A stretch of DNA of 64,000 nt from Desulfoferula sp040751985 (GCA_040751985.1 JBFMFU010000093.1:62001-126000); one strand, 5' to 3'. Counted from the stretch's first letter, positions 9,464 to 18,088 are shown. A program made the numbers and translations. Notes: a model not told the origin generated them from the letters alone.

Positions 9464-9939
9464 CAGGAGCCGGCGGGTGGTTCCTTGCGCGTGGCCAGAA
9501 GGTCCTTGACCTCGCGCATGAACTCGTCCAGCTCGCGGAAGTCACGGTACACGCTGGCGAAGCGCACATAGGCCACCGCGTCCAGCTCCTTGAGCTTCTT
9601 CATCACCGCCTCGCCCAGGGCCTGCACCGGAATCTCGCGCAGGTTGCGCTCCTGAAAGCTGGCCTCCAGGCCGTCCAGGAACTCCTCCACCTGGTCGATG
9701 GACACCGGGCGCTTCTGCAGGGCCTTGAGCATGCCGGCCTTGACCTTGTTGCGGTCGTATATCTCCCGGGAGCCGTCCTTCTTGATGACGTAGGTCTCCA
9801 TCTCCTCCACCCGCTCATAGGTGGTGAAGCGTTGACCGCAGTCCTGGCACTGCCGGCGGCGGCGGATCACCGAGGCGTCTTTGCTCACCCGGGAATCCAC
9901 CACCTTGTTATCCAGCTTTCCGCAGAAGGGACACCTCAC
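9463..9939 (-). CDS. nrdR: Transcriptional repressor NrdR
   Basis: Nucleotide-sensing zinc-ribbon/ATP-cone repressor of ribonucleotide reductase genes. The N-terminal zinc ribbon MRCPFCGKLDNKVVDSR has its partner CQDCGQRFTTYE, and the ATP-cone occupies about residues 48-138. The 158-residue length is typical. The start is a GTG that overlaps the dCMP deaminase stop as GTGA. No nrd gene lies in the window. The nrdR-ribD pairing is common across bacteria. Confidence 0.97.
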   Translation of the reverse strand: MRCPFCGKLDNKVVDSRVSKDASVIRRRRQCQDCGQRFTTYERVEEMETYVIKKDGSREIYDRNKVKAGMLKALQKRPVSIDQVEEFLDGLEASFQERNLREIPVQALGEAVMKKLKELDAVAYVRFASVYRDFRELDEFMREVKDLLATRKEPPAGS

Positions 9940-10496
9940 GAGTCACCTCCCCCTCCCCCTTGGGAAGCCTTGCCGCCGTTATCCGGCGGAGCCACCAACC
10001 CCTGCGCGGCGGCTTGGTTCTCTTCGGCGATCCATTGGGCCGGGTCCAGGCGTTTGATGGCCTGTCCCCGGGGCTGCACCACCACCTCGCGGATGCCGGC
10101 GTTGATGATCACCCGCCGGCAGAGCAGACAGGGCTCGGGACGCGCGGTGGGCTGGCCGTCGGCCACCTCCATGCCGCTCAGATAGAGCACCGCGTCCAGG
10201 GTCTGGGCCCTGGAGGCATGGATCACCGCGTTCATCTCGGCGTGCACCGAGCGGCAGAGCTCGTAGCGCTGTCCAGCCGGGATACCCATCTCGTCGCGCA
10301 GGCAGCGGCCCAGGTCCACGCAGTTGACCACCCCCCGGGGCGCACCGGCGTAGCCCGTGGAGACGATCTGGTCGTCCTTGACGATGACCGCGCCGTATTG
10401 CCGGCGCAGGCAAGTGCCCCGCCGGCTCACCTCGCGGGCGATATCCAGGTAGTACTGGTCCTTGCTAGGTCTAGGGCTCAATAGAGGCCCTCGCAT
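9936..10496 (-). CDS. dCMP deaminase (ComEB-type)
   Basis: Zinc-dependent cytidine/deoxycytidylate deaminase: dCMP to dUMP, feeding dTTP synthesis. The zinc site is visible as SVHAEMNAVIHAS and PCLLCRRVIINAG; TGYAGAPRGVVNC is the substrate-binding segment. I chose the ATG 31 nt after the fabF stop; a longer reading extends into fabF. The 186-residue protein ends with a Gly/Ser-rich tail of roughly 15 residues. The GTGA overlap with nrdR links nucleotide supply and its regulator. Confidence 0.92.
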   Translation of the reverse strand: MRGPLLSPRPSKDQYYLDIAREVSRRGTCLRRQYGAVIVKDDQIVSTGYAGAPRGVVNCVDLGRCLRDEMGIPAGQRYELCRSVHAEMNAVIHASRAQTLDAVLYLSGMEVADGQPTARPEPCLLCRRVIINAGIREVVVQPRGQAIKRLDPAQWIAEENQAAAQGLVAPPDNGGKASQGGGGGDS

Positions 10497-10527
10497 AAAT
10501 GCTCTGGCCGGCCCCGACCGGGCGCGT

Positions 10528-11775
10528 CTAGGGCTGATAGGCCCTGAACAGAACGCTGGCGTTGGTGCCGCCAAAGCCGAAGGAGTTGCTCAGAACGGTG
10601 TTGACCTTGCCCTCCCTGGCCTGATTGGGCACGTAATCCAAATCACAGGCCGGGTCCGGATTCTCGTAGTTGATGGTGGGGGGCATGATCTGGTCGCGGA
10701 TGGTCAACACGCTGGCCACCGCCTCCACGCCGCCGGTGGCCCCCAGCATGTGGCCCAGCATGCTCTTGGTGCTGCTTACGGCCAGCTTGTGGGCGTGGTC
10801 GCCAAAGACCAGCTTGATGGCCTTGGTCTCGGTGGCGTCGTTGAGGTCCGTGGAGGTGCCGTGGGCATTGATGTATTCCACCTGGCCGGGGGCCGCGCCG
10901 GCGTCGTCCAGGGCCATCTGCATGCAGCGGGCGAAGCCCTCGCCGGTGGGGTCGGGCGCGGTCATGTGGTAGGCGTCAGCCGACAGGCCGTAGCCGATGA
11001 TCTCGGCCAGGATATTGGCCCCGCGGGCCTTGGCGGCGTCCAGCTCCTCCAGGATCAGCACCCCCGAACCCTCGGACATGACGAAGCCGTCGCGCTGGGC
11101 GTCGAAGGGCCGGCTGGCCTTGGTGGGCTGGTCGTTGCGCGTGGACAGGGCCCGGGCCGCGCCGAAGCCAGCTAGGGTGGTGGCGGTGCAGACCACCTCG
11201 GCCCCGCCGCAGACCATCAGGTCGGCCACGCCGCGCTGGATATTCTTCATAGCCTCGCCCACGGCGTGGGTGCCGGCCGCGCAGGCGGTGCACACGCAGG
11301 TGTTGGGTCCCTTGAGGTTGAAGATCATGGAGACCTCGCCCGGAGCCATATTACCGATGAGCTTGGGGATGAAGAAGGGGCTCACCCGGTCAAAACCCTT
11401 GTGCTCGGTCATGCGGATGGTTTCTTCCAGGGTGATCAGGCCGCCCAGGCCCACGCCCAGGATGCAGCCGGCGCGGGGTGCCTGCTCCTGGGGCATGACC
11501 TCGGGCAGGCCGGCCGACTCCCAGGCCATGCGCGAGGCGGCGATGGCGAAGTGGATGAAGGGGTCCAGCCGGCGGATCTTCTTGACGGGCACCCATTTTT
11601 CCACCTCGAAGTCCAGCACCTCGCCCGCGATCTGGGTCTTGAAAGCCGAGGCGTCAAACTTGGTGATGGGGCCGATGCCACTCTTGCCGGCTTTGAGGCC
11701 CTCCCAGGTCTTTTCCACGCCGGTGCCCAGGGGCGTGACCAGCCCCAGTCCGGTTACCACCACCCTACGCTGCAC
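10528..11775 (-). CDS. fabF: 3-oxoacyl-ACP synthase II
   Basis: Elongating condensing enzyme of type II fatty acid synthesis. Catalytic Cys in VCTACAAGTHA (about residue 165), His in NAHGTSTDLND and His in KSMLGHMLGATGG are all present. I prefer the second GTG, giving MQRRVVVTGLGLVTPLG, because GAGGAG lies 5 nt upstream; the GTG six bases earlier abuts that Shine-Dalgarno. It lies downstream of acpP, the conserved acpP-fabF order. A 9-bp hairpin fills the acpP-fabF gap. Confidence 0.96.
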   Translation of the reverse strand: MQRRVVVTGLGLVTPLGTGVEKTWEGLKAGKSGIGPITKFDASAFKTQIAGEVLDFEVEKWVPVKKIRRLDPFIHFAIAASRMAWESAGLPEVMPQEQAPRAGCILGVGLGGLITLEETIRMTEHKGFDRVSPFFIPKLIGNMAPGEVSMIFNLKGPNTCVCTACAAGTHAVGEAMKNIQRGVADLMVCGGAEVVCTATTLAGFGAARALSTRNDQPTKASRPFDAQRDGFVMSEGSGVLILEELDAAKARGANILAEIIGYGLSADAYHMTAPDPTGEGFARCMQMALDDAGAAPGQVEYINAHGTSTDLNDATETKAIKLVFGDHAHKLAVSSTKSMLGHMLGATGGVEAVASVLTIRDQIMPPTINYENPDPACDLDYVPNQAREGKVNTVLSNSFGFGGTNASVLFRAYQP

Positions 11776-11809
11776 AACCACTCCTCGTGCCTAAGGTACC
11801 AGTCCTGAC

Positions 11810-11836
11810 GCCGCCGCCACGAAAAGCGGCGGCGGC
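11810..11836 (-). other. Intergenic hairpin between acpP and fabF
   Basis: Perfect 9-bp stem (GCCGCCGCC against GGCGGCGGC) with a 9-nt loop, in the 89-nt gap between acpP and the preferred fabF start. No T-tract follows on the minus strand, so it is not a classical terminator. It could set mRNA processing or partial termination to give more acpP than fabF transcript. A related hairpin lies on the other side of acpP. Confidence 0.6.
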
Positions 11837-11864
11837 AAGGGAGCAGGATGCCGGGACTGGATGC

Positions 11865-12104
11865 CTAGCCCTGCTGCTGCATCTTCTCGATGTAATTCCA
11901 GGCGTCCTGGACCGTCTTGATCTTCTCGGCGTCCTCGTCGGCGATGGAGATGTTGAAGGCCTCCTCCATGGCCATGATCATCTCCACCAGGTCCAAGGAG
12001 TCCGCGCCCAGGTCATCCACGAAAGAGGCCTCGGGCACCACGTCCTCGGGAGCCACCGACAGCTGTTCGCAGATGATCTCTTTGACTTTCTCTTTGATGT
12101 CCAT
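11865..12104 (-). CDS. acpP: Acyl carrier protein
   Basis: 79-residue acidic carrier of growing acyl chains. The phosphopantetheine attachment serine is in GADSLDLVEMIM (Ser about residue 37). All four helices and the usual length are present. It lies between fabG and fabF as in most proteobacteria, flanked on both sides by GC-rich hairpins. Confidence 0.98.
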   Translation of the reverse strand: MDIKEKVKEIICEQLSVAPEDVVPEASFVDDLGADSLDLVEMIMAMEEAFNISIADEDAEKIKTVQDAWNYIEKMQQQG

Positions 12105-12159
12105 TTACCACACTCTCCCAGGGTTCGGCAGGACCTCATGGTCCCCACTTATCATTGGT

Positions 12160-12182
12160 CGCCGCCACGCGATAGCGGCGGT
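12160..12182 (-). other. Intergenic hairpin between fabG and acpP
   Basis: Short GC hairpin (CCGCC against GGCGG, extendable by an inner GC/GC pair around a GATA loop) in the gap upstream of acpP. Its arms and loop edges resemble the hairpin downstream of acpP. No T-tract follows in the direction of transcription. Possible processing or pausing site; function is inference. Confidence 0.4.
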
Positions 12183-12202
12183 CTCTTCTCTTTTCCGGCC
12201 GC

Positions 12203-12952
12203 CTACATGTACAGGCCGCCGCCCACGTGCAAAACCTGTCCGGTGAGGTAGCGGGCGGCGTCCGAGCACAGGAAGGCCACCACGTCGGCCACGTCCGCCG
12301 GCTGGCCGGCGCGGCCCAGGGGTATCATGGCCTTCATCATCTCCGCGATCCTCTCGGGCACGGCGGCGGTCATCTCGGTATCGATGAAGCCCGGAGCCAC
12401 CGCGTTGACCCGCACCCCGCGGCCGGCCAGCTCCTTGGCCGCGGTCTTGGTCAGGGCCATAAGCCCGGCCTTAGAGGCCGCGTAGTTGGCCTGGCCCGGG
12501 TTGCCGATCTGGCCGGCCACGCTGGCCACGTTGACGATGCTGCCGCTGCGCTGCTTCATCATGACCTTGGCCGCGGCCTGCAGACAGTAGAAGGCGCCCA
12601 CTAGGTTCACCCGCAGCACCCGCTCAAACTGCGCGGGGGTCATGCGCACCAGCAGGGCGTCCATGGTGATGCCGGCGTTGTTGATCAGGTTGTCCACCCG
12701 GCCCTGCTCCTGGGCGGCCTTCTCCACCCAGGCGCGGCTCTGCTCAGGGTCGCCCACGTCGAACTTGAGGCCAAAGGCCTTGACCCCGGCGCTGTCCAGC
12801 AAGGCCACGGTCTCGCTGGCCGCCGCCTCATCCGGGTCGTAGTGGTTGAAGTAGACCACGTCGCCCGGCGCGGCCAGGGCCAGGCAGATGGCCCGCCCGA
12901 TGCCGCGCGAGCCTCCGGTAACCAGATGCACCTTGCCTTGAACGTCCACCAT
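12203..12952 (-). CDS. fabG: 3-oxoacyl-ACP reductase
   Basis: NADPH-dependent ketoreductase of fatty acid synthesis, short-chain dehydrogenase fold. Cofactor motif TGGSRGIGRAI lies near the N-terminus, NNAG is present, and the catalytic Ser-Tyr-Lys are in NVASVAG and YAASKAG. ATG giving MVDVQGK is preferred over a GTG four codons upstream because AAAGG precedes it. 249 residues, usual length. Upstream lies etfA instead of the usual fabD. Confidence 0.95.
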   Translation of the reverse strand: MVDVQGKVHLVTGGSRGIGRAICLALAAPGDVVYFNHYDPDEAAASETVALLDSAGVKAFGLKFDVGDPEQSRAWVEKAAQEQGRVDNLINNAGITMDALLVRMTPAQFERVLRVNLVGAFYCLQAAAKVMMKQRSGSIVNVASVAGQIGNPGQANYAASKAGLMALTKTAAKELAGRGVRVNAVAPGFIDTEMTAAVPERIAEMMKAMIPLGRAGQPADVADVVAFLCSDAARYLTGQVLHVGGGLYM

Positions 12953-13002
12953 CACACCTTTCACAGGAGGCTTTGGCCTGTCAACTTTTTTGGCCGCCGA
13001 CT

Positions 13003-14202
13003 TCAGGCCCCCTGGCCGCGCAGCTCGGCCAAGCGGTCCAGCATGGCCGGCACCACCTCATACAAGTCACCTACTATACCATAGTGGGCTATGGAGAAAA
13101 TCGGCGCGTTGGGGTCCGTGTTCACGGCCACGATGTTGTCCGAGCTTTGCATGCCCACCATATGCTGCACCGCGCCGCTGACCCCCAGGGCCACGTAGAG
13201 CTTGGGCGAGACGGTGCGGCCGGTCTGGCCCACCTGATGGGCGTGGCCGATCCAGCCGGCGTCCACGGTGCCGCGGGTGGCGCCCACTACCCCGCCCAGG
13301 GCCGTGGCCAGCTTGCGCACCAGCTCAAACCCCTCGGGACCACCCAGCCCGCGGCCGCCGGTGACCACCACCTCGGCGCCGGTGAGGTTCACCTGCTCCT
13401 CCAGCTCCTGCACCACCTCCAGCACCTGGGTGCGGGCCTGGTCTCCGGCGTTGAGGGCCACCTGAACCAGGCGGCCCTGGCGGCCCTCCTGGCGCGGGCC
13501 CTGCTTCATCACCCGCGGACGCACGGTGGCCATCTGGGGCCGGGCCTGGGGGCAGATGATGGTGGCCATGATGTTGCCGCCGAAGGCGGGCCGGGTCTGC
13601 AGCAGCAGGCGCTTCTCCGGGTCGATGGCCAGGCCGGTGCAGTCCGCGGTCAGGCCCGTGGCCACGGCCGTGGCCACGCGGGGGATCAGGGAGCGGCCCA
13701 GGGAAGTAGCCCCGGCCAGGAGCACCTCGGGACGGTGCTCGTTGATGACCCGGGCCAGGACCTGGGTGTAGATGTCGTCGTTGAGCGCGGCCAGGCGCTC
13801 GTCGTCGGCCATATAGACCACGTCCGCGCCCAGGGCGAACAGCTCGCCAGCCTTGCCGTCCAGGCCGTGACCCAACAGCACCGCGCCCAGTTCCACGCCC
13901 AGCTCATCGGCCAGGCGGCGTCCCTGGCCCAGCAATTCGGCCACCACCTCGGGCATGACGCCCTGGCGCTGCTCGGCGAATACCCACACCCCCTGGGCCC
14001 CAGCCGCGCGGTCGTCGGCCGCGCGCTCCACCTCGGGCACGGTGATGGCCCCGGTGGGGCAAATGTCCGCGCAGGCCCCGCACAGGGTGCAGGCGTCGTT
14101 CACCTGGGCCTTGTCATTCTCCAGGCTCAGGGCCTCGAAGGGGCAGGCCTCCACGCACTCGCCGCAGCCGGTGCAAAGCTCCTGGTCGATGATCACCACC
14201 AC
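13003..14202 (-). CDS. etfA: Electron transfer flavoprotein alpha subunit with N-terminal ferredoxin domain
   Basis: 399-residue EtfA/FixB homologue that accepts or donates electrons for acyl-CoA dehydrogenases. The N-terminus (about residues 1-60) is a 2[4Fe-4S] ferredoxin domain: CTGCGECVEACP and CTLCGACADICP. The Etf alpha part follows, with the FAD-binding C-terminal region (VSGAVQHMVGM, NTDPNAPIF). Start is GTG, 2 nt after the etfB stop with GGGAG six bases upstream. Ferredoxin-fused EtfA occurs in anaerobes; an electron-bifurcating role is possible but not shown. Confidence 0.94.
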   Translation of the reverse strand: MVVIIDQELCTGCGECVEACPFEALSLENDKAQVNDACTLCGACADICPTGAITVPEVERAADDRAAGAQGVWVFAEQRQGVMPEVVAELLGQGRRLADELGVELGAVLLGHGLDGKAGELFALGADVVYMADDERLAALNDDIYTQVLARVINEHRPEVLLAGATSLGRSLIPRVATAVATGLTADCTGLAIDPEKRLLLQTRPAFGGNIMATIICPQARPQMATVRPRVMKQGPRQEGRQGRLVQVALNAGDQARTQVLEVVQELEEQVNLTGAEVVVTGGRGLGGPEGFELVRKLATALGGVVGATRGTVDAGWIGHAHQVGQTGRTVSPKLYVALGVSGAVQHMVGMQSSDNIVAVNTDPNAPIFSIAHYGIVGDLYEVVPAMLDRLAELRGQGA

Positions 14203-14204
14203 GG

Positions 14205-15002
14205 CTAGCTCCCCAGCATGATGATCTGGTTGTCCACCAGCAGGTCCACCACCTGGGTCCCCGCCTGCTGCGGCGGGCCCTCCAGCCTGCGGCGCTCGCC
14301 CGCGGCCTGGGGCGCGAAGACCTTGACCACCTGGGTGTAGGAGCCGGCCAGGCCCACCTGCTCCGGGGCCAGGCCCAGCTCGGCGGCGCCCTTTACCGGC
14401 ACCTGGTACTTCTTGGCCCGCATCTTGCCCTTGAGCGAGGGCGGCCGCGGCTCGCCCACCTCCCGCACCACGGTGATCAACCCAGGCAGGGGCAGGGCCA
14501 CCACGTCGAAGCCGTCGTCCATCTGGCGCTCCACCACCAGGCGCTGGTCGCTGACCTCGCGGAAGGCCTTGACAAAGGCCACCTGGGGCCGGCCCAGGCG
14601 CTGGGCGATGCCCGGCCCCACCTGGGCGGTGTCGCCGTCCACGGCCTGCTTGCCGCAGACGATCAGGTCCACGCCCTTTATCTGGCCGATGGCCGCGGCC
14701 AGGGCCGCGGTGGTGGCCCAGGTGTCGGCGCCGGCAAAGGCCCGGTCGCTGAGCAGCAGGCCCTCGTCCACGCCATAGCCGATGGCCTCCTTGATCACCT
14801 CGGCCGCCTGGGGCGGACCCATGGAAAGGGCAATGATGCTGCCGCCCACCTGCTCCCTAATGCGCAGGGCCGCCTCCAGGGCGAAAAGATCAAAAGGGTT
14901 GATGATGCTTTTCACGCCCTCGCGCTTGAGGGTGTGGGTCTCGGGGTCCAGCCGCACGTGGGCCGTGTCCGGGACCTGCTTGATGCACACCACTATATTC
15001 AT
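14205..15002 (-). CDS. etfB: Electron transfer flavoprotein beta subunit
   Basis: 265-residue EtfB/FixA. Starts MNIVVCIKQVPDT, with IINPFDLFALEAAL and the nucleotide-binding signature CGKQAVDGDTAQVGPGIAQ. The GEPRPPSLKGKMRAKK segment is the beta-subunit recognition-loop region. It forms a heterodimer with the ferredoxin-fused EtfA encoded next. The neighbouring acyl-CoA dehydrogenase 23 nt upstream is the likely redox partner. Confidence 0.95.
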   Translation of the reverse strand: MNIVVCIKQVPDTAHVRLDPETHTLKREGVKSIINPFDLFALEAALRIREQVGGSIIALSMGPPQAAEVIKEAIGYGVDEGLLLSDRAFAGADTWATTAALAAAIGQIKGVDLIVCGKQAVDGDTAQVGPGIAQRLGRPQVAFVKAFREVSDQRLVVERQMDDGFDVVALPLPGLITVVREVGEPRPPSLKGKMRAKKYQVPVKGAAELGLAPEQVGLAGSYTQVVKVFAPQAAGERRRLEGPPQQAGTQVVDLLVDNQIIMLGS

Positions 15003-15025
15003 GAAACGGGCGTCCTCCGGACCAG

Positions 15026-16183
15026 CTACTGGCTGCGGCCGTATTCCTTGTTGAGCTCCTGGCCGATGACGTTGCGCTGAATCTGGTTGGTGCCCTCGTA
15101 GATCTGTAGGATCTTGGCGTCGCGCATCATCTTTTCCACCGGGTACTCGCGCATGTAGCCGTGGCCGCCGAACACCTGCACCGCGTTGGTGGTGGCCCGC
15201 ATGGCCACGTCCGAGGGGAAGACCTTGGCCATGGCGCTGACCTTGCTGATGTCCTTGGCCCCGCTGTCGATGAAGCGGGCGGTGGCGTAGACCAGGGCCC
15301 GGGCGGCCTCGATCTCGGTGGCCATGTCGGCCAGCATGTGGGCCACGGCCTGGAAGGTGATGATGGGCTTGCCGAACTGCTTGCGCACCCGGGCGAAGGC
15401 CGCGGCCTCGTCCAGGGCGCCCTGGGCCAGGCCCACCGCCTGGGCCCCCACGCCGGGGCGGGACTTGTCAAAGGTGCGCATGGCCACCACGAAGCCTAGG
15501 CCCTCCTTGCCCAGCACCCGGTCGGCCGGGATGCGGCAGTCGCTGAAGATTAGCTCGGCGGTGGCGCTGGCCCGGATGCCCAGCTTGCGCTCTTTCTTGC
15601 CCACCGTGAAGCCGGGGTCGCCGGCCTCCACGATAAAAGCGGTGGCCCCGCGGGCCCCCTTGCTGCGGTCGGTGATGGCCACCACGGTGTAGATGCCGGC
15701 CTGGCCACCGTTGGTGATCCACTGCTTGGAGCCACTCAGCACGTAGGAGTCGCCGTCGCGCCGGGCCTCGGTCTGGATGCTGCCGGCGTCGCTGCCCGAG
15801 GCGGACTCGGTGAGGGCGAAGGCGCAGTACTGCTCGCCGCTGCCGATCAGGGGCAGGTACTTCTCTTTCTGCTCCTCGGAGCCGAACAGCAGGATGGGAT
15901 AGGCGCCCAAGAAGCTGGCCGCGTAGCTGGTGGAGACGCCGCAGCAGGCCCGGGAAAGCTCCTCCACGGCGATACAGTTCTCCAGGCAGCCGCCGCCCAG
16001 GCCGCCGTACTGCTCGGGGATGATGATCTGGAACAGGTCCGCCTGGGCCAGGGCCTTCATTATCTCGCTGGGGAACTGCTCTTTCTCGTCCAGCTCGGCC
16101 CGCACCGGCTTGATCCGCTCCTCGGCGATCTGCCGGCATAGGTCACGGATCATCACCTGTTCTTCGCTAAAGAAATAATCCAT
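15026..16183 (-). CDS. Acyl-CoA dehydrogenase (short-chain type)
   Basis: 385-residue FAD enzyme introducing the alpha-beta double bond in acyl-CoA, or run in reverse as an enoyl-CoA reductase with ETF. Motifs: FALTESASGSDAGS (FAD/substrate loop), WITNGGQAG, and IYEGTNQIQRNVIG with the catalytic Glu. Length and motifs fit butyryl-CoA/short-chain members. It sits between plsX and etfBA, where many bacteria carry fabH and fabD. Confidence 0.94.
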   Translation of the reverse strand: MDYFFSEEQVMIRDLCRQIAEERIKPVRAELDEKEQFPSEIMKALAQADLFQIIIPEQYGGLGGGCLENCIAVEELSRACCGVSTSYAASFLGAYPILLFGSEEQKEKYLPLIGSGEQYCAFALTESASGSDAGSIQTEARRDGDSYVLSGSKQWITNGGQAGIYTVVAITDRSKGARGATAFIVEAGDPGFTVGKKERKLGIRASATAELIFSDCRIPADRVLGKEGLGFVVAMRTFDKSRPGVGAQAVGLAQGALDEAAAFARVRKQFGKPIITFQAVAHMLADMATEIEAARALVYATARFIDSGAKDISKVSAMAKVFPSDVAMRATTNAVQVFGGHGYMREYPVEKMMRDAKILQIYEGTNQIQRNVIGQELNKEYGRSQ

Positions 16184-16212
16184 CGTAAACCGCCTCTTCC
16201 CTGGGTGTGGCG

Positions 16213-17277
16213 TTAGGGGGCCGGTTGGCTGGACGCCGGGTGCGGCCTGGGTTCGCGCACCCTGCCCGCGGCCAGGTTGTCGTGGTATTGGGCCAGGCCT
16301 TCGCTGAGATGCTTGGTCACCTGCGAGCGCACGGTGTTGGCCGCGGCCTTGATCGCCGACACGATCGCCTTGGGCGAGGAGGAACCGTGGCCGATCAGAC
16401 TCACTCCGTTGATGCCCAGCAGGGGGGCCCCGCCGTAGGTGGCGTAGTCCATGCGGGTGGCCACGTCCCGGAAATGATCCTTGAGCAGAAGCCCGCCCAG
16501 ACGTCCCCGGAGGGTGCTGGTCATGATCTCCCGGAAGAACACGTTGAAGTTGATGGCCAGGCCCTCCACCAGCTTCAGGCAGATGTTGCCCACGAAGCCG
16601 TCGCAGACGATGACTTGGGTCTCGCCCACGAACAGGTCGCGGCCCTCAACGTTGCCCCGGAAGTTCAGGGCGCTGCTGCGCAGATATTCGCTGGCCTGCT
16701 TGACGGTGGTGTTGCCCTTGCCCGGCTCCTCGCCCACGTTCAAGAGGCCCACCTTGGGTTGGGCCAGGCCCATGACCCGCTCGGCGTACACGCTGCCCAT
16801 GTAGCCGAACTGGAGTAGCATCATGGGCGTGCAGTCCACGTTGGCCCCCACGTCGATGAGCAGGGTGGGCCCGCGCAGGGCCGGGAAGGCCGAGGCCAGG
16901 GCCGGCCGGTCCACCAGTTCCAGGCGGCCCATGATCACCACGCCCAGGGCCATGACCGCGCCAGTGTTGCCCGCGCTGACCACCGCGTCGGCCTCGCCGG
17001 CCTTGTGCAGGTTGTAGCAGACGCGGATGGAGGAGTCCTTGAAGTGCCGCAGGGCCATGCTGGGCACTTCGTCCATGGCCACCACTTCCGAGGCATGCTG
17101 CAGGTGCAGCCGCTCATTGGGCGGCCCCAGGCGGTCCAGGATGGGCTTGATGCGCTCTTGGTCGCCCACCAACACCACTTCCACGTCGGTGGGGACCTGG
17201 TTCAGCGCCAATACGGCGCCTTCCACCACCGCTTCGGGGGCCCGGTCGCCCCCCATGGCGTCAAGGGCGATGCGCAT
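16213..17277 (-). CDS. plsX: Phosphate acyltransferase PlsX
   Basis: Makes acyl-phosphate from acyl-ACP for phospholipid synthesis (PlsX/PlsY route). Starts MRIALDAMGGDRAPEAVVEG, with VSAGNTGAVMALG, FPALRGPTLLIDVGANVDC and VCDGFVGNICLKL, all family signatures. 354 residues, with a proline-rich C-terminal tail. It follows rpmF by 9 nt in the widespread yceD-rpmF-plsX order. Confidence 0.97.
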   Translation of the reverse strand: MRIALDAMGGDRAPEAVVEGAVLALNQVPTDVEVVLVGDQERIKPILDRLGPPNERLHLQHASEVVAMDEVPSMALRHFKDSSIRVCYNLHKAGEADAVVSAGNTGAVMALGVVIMGRLELVDRPALASAFPALRGPTLLIDVGANVDCTPMMLLQFGYMGSVYAERVMGLAQPKVGLLNVGEEPGKGNTTVKQASEYLRSSALNFRGNVEGRDLFVGETQVIVCDGFVGNICLKLVEGLAINFNVFFREIMTSTLRGRLGGLLLKDHFRDVATRMDYATYGGAPLLGINGVSLIGHGSSSPKAIVSAIKAAANTVRSQVTKHLSEGLAQYHDNLAAGRVREPRPHPASSQPAP

Positions 17278-17286
17278 GGACAGCTT

Positions 17287-17466
17287 TTACTCTTCTTTGC
17301 TCACCACCTGACGGCCCTTGTAGGTCCCGCAAGAGGGGCAGACCCGGTGGGGCTGCTTGGGTTCGCCGCACTGCGGGCAGGCCGCCACGTTGGGCAGGCT
17401 GATGGCATCGTGCGCCCGGCGGCGGTTGCGCCGGGTGACGGAATGACGTCGTTTGGGTAAGGCCAT
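17287..17466 (-). CDS. rpmF: 50S ribosomal protein L32
   Basis: 59-residue zinc-ribbon ribosomal protein. It reads MALPKRRHSVTRRNRRRAH, then CPQCGEPKQPHRVCPSCG with two CxxC pairs and GRQVV near the end. All four zinc cysteines are kept, so this is the C+ form. Position between yceD and plsX is the classic one. Confidence 0.97.
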   Translation of the reverse strand: MALPKRRHSVTRRNRRRAHDAISLPNVAACPQCGEPKQPHRVCPSCGTYKGRQVVSKEE

Positions 17467-17517
17467 GACTTAGTTAACTCCGTGTGCTCCGCGCCCATAG
17501 GCGGGGATGAAAATCAT

Positions 17518-18033
17518 TCAGCTCTTTAGCTTGGCCAACTCGGCCCAGCGGGGATCCGTTTTCTTTTGCGGGCAGCACTCCCGGCCCGCCTGCCGGGGAC
17601 GGCCGCAGACCGGGCAAAGGCCCAGGCAGTCGTCGCGGCACAGGGGGGCCATGGGCAGGGCCAGGTTCACCTCGTCGCGCAGGGCCTGGGCCAGGTCCAC
17701 CTCGCCGTCCTTGTAAAAAGTCACCTCCAGGTCGTCGCCGGTCAGGCGCAGCTCCTCGGGCTGGTCCTCGGGCTGGGGCCGGAAGGTCCAGTCCACCTCG
17801 CCGGCCAGTTCCAGCCGGTAGGGCACCAGACAGCGGCTGCAGGCCAGGTTCACCTCGGCCGTGTAGCTGCCCTGGGCGCTGACCGTATCGCCGCGGCGGC
17901 GCAACCACACATTGACCCCCGGCGGGGCCAGTATGGACTCCACCTGCTCGCCCAGGTCCTGGGGCCGGGCCGCGGTGTCGCTGAAGGTGGCCTGCAACCC
18001 TTCCGGCGGGATGTCCATCAGTCGCACCTTCAC
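17518..18033 (-). CDS. yceD: YceD/DUF177-family protein
   Basis: 171-residue member of the DUF177 family, linked in other bacteria and plants to 23S rRNA accumulation. LACSRCLVPYRLEL and the C-terminal DDCLGLCPVCGRPRQAGRECC provide the typical cysteine motifs (CxxC mid-protein and a zinc-ribbon-like tail). Start is GTG with a G-rich Shine-Dalgarno. It is the first gene of the long minus-strand operon and always precedes rpmF in this arrangement. Confidence 0.9.
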   Translation of the reverse strand: MKVRLMDIPPEGLQATFSDTAARPQDLGEQVESILAPPGVNVWLRRRGDTVSAQGSYTAEVNLACSRCLVPYRLELAGEVDWTFRPQPEDQPEELRLTGDDLEVTFYKDGEVDLAQALRDEVNLALPMAPLCRDDCLGLCPVCGRPRQAGRECCPQKKTDPRWAELAKLKS

Positions 18034-18061
18034 CGCAGCGCCCCCCTAAAACATGATGTTG

Positions 18062-18088
18062 ACTATAGCAATCCGCCCCGGCTGTCAA
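18062..18088 (-). promoter_or_regulatory. Proximal promoter of the yceD-rpmF-plsX operon
   Basis: Consensus -35 TTGACA, a 15-nt spacer and TATAGT preceded by TGC (extended -10). The spacer is 2 nt short of ideal, which the extended -10 may offset. The predicted start lies about 20 nt before the yceD GTG. Confidence 0.6.
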
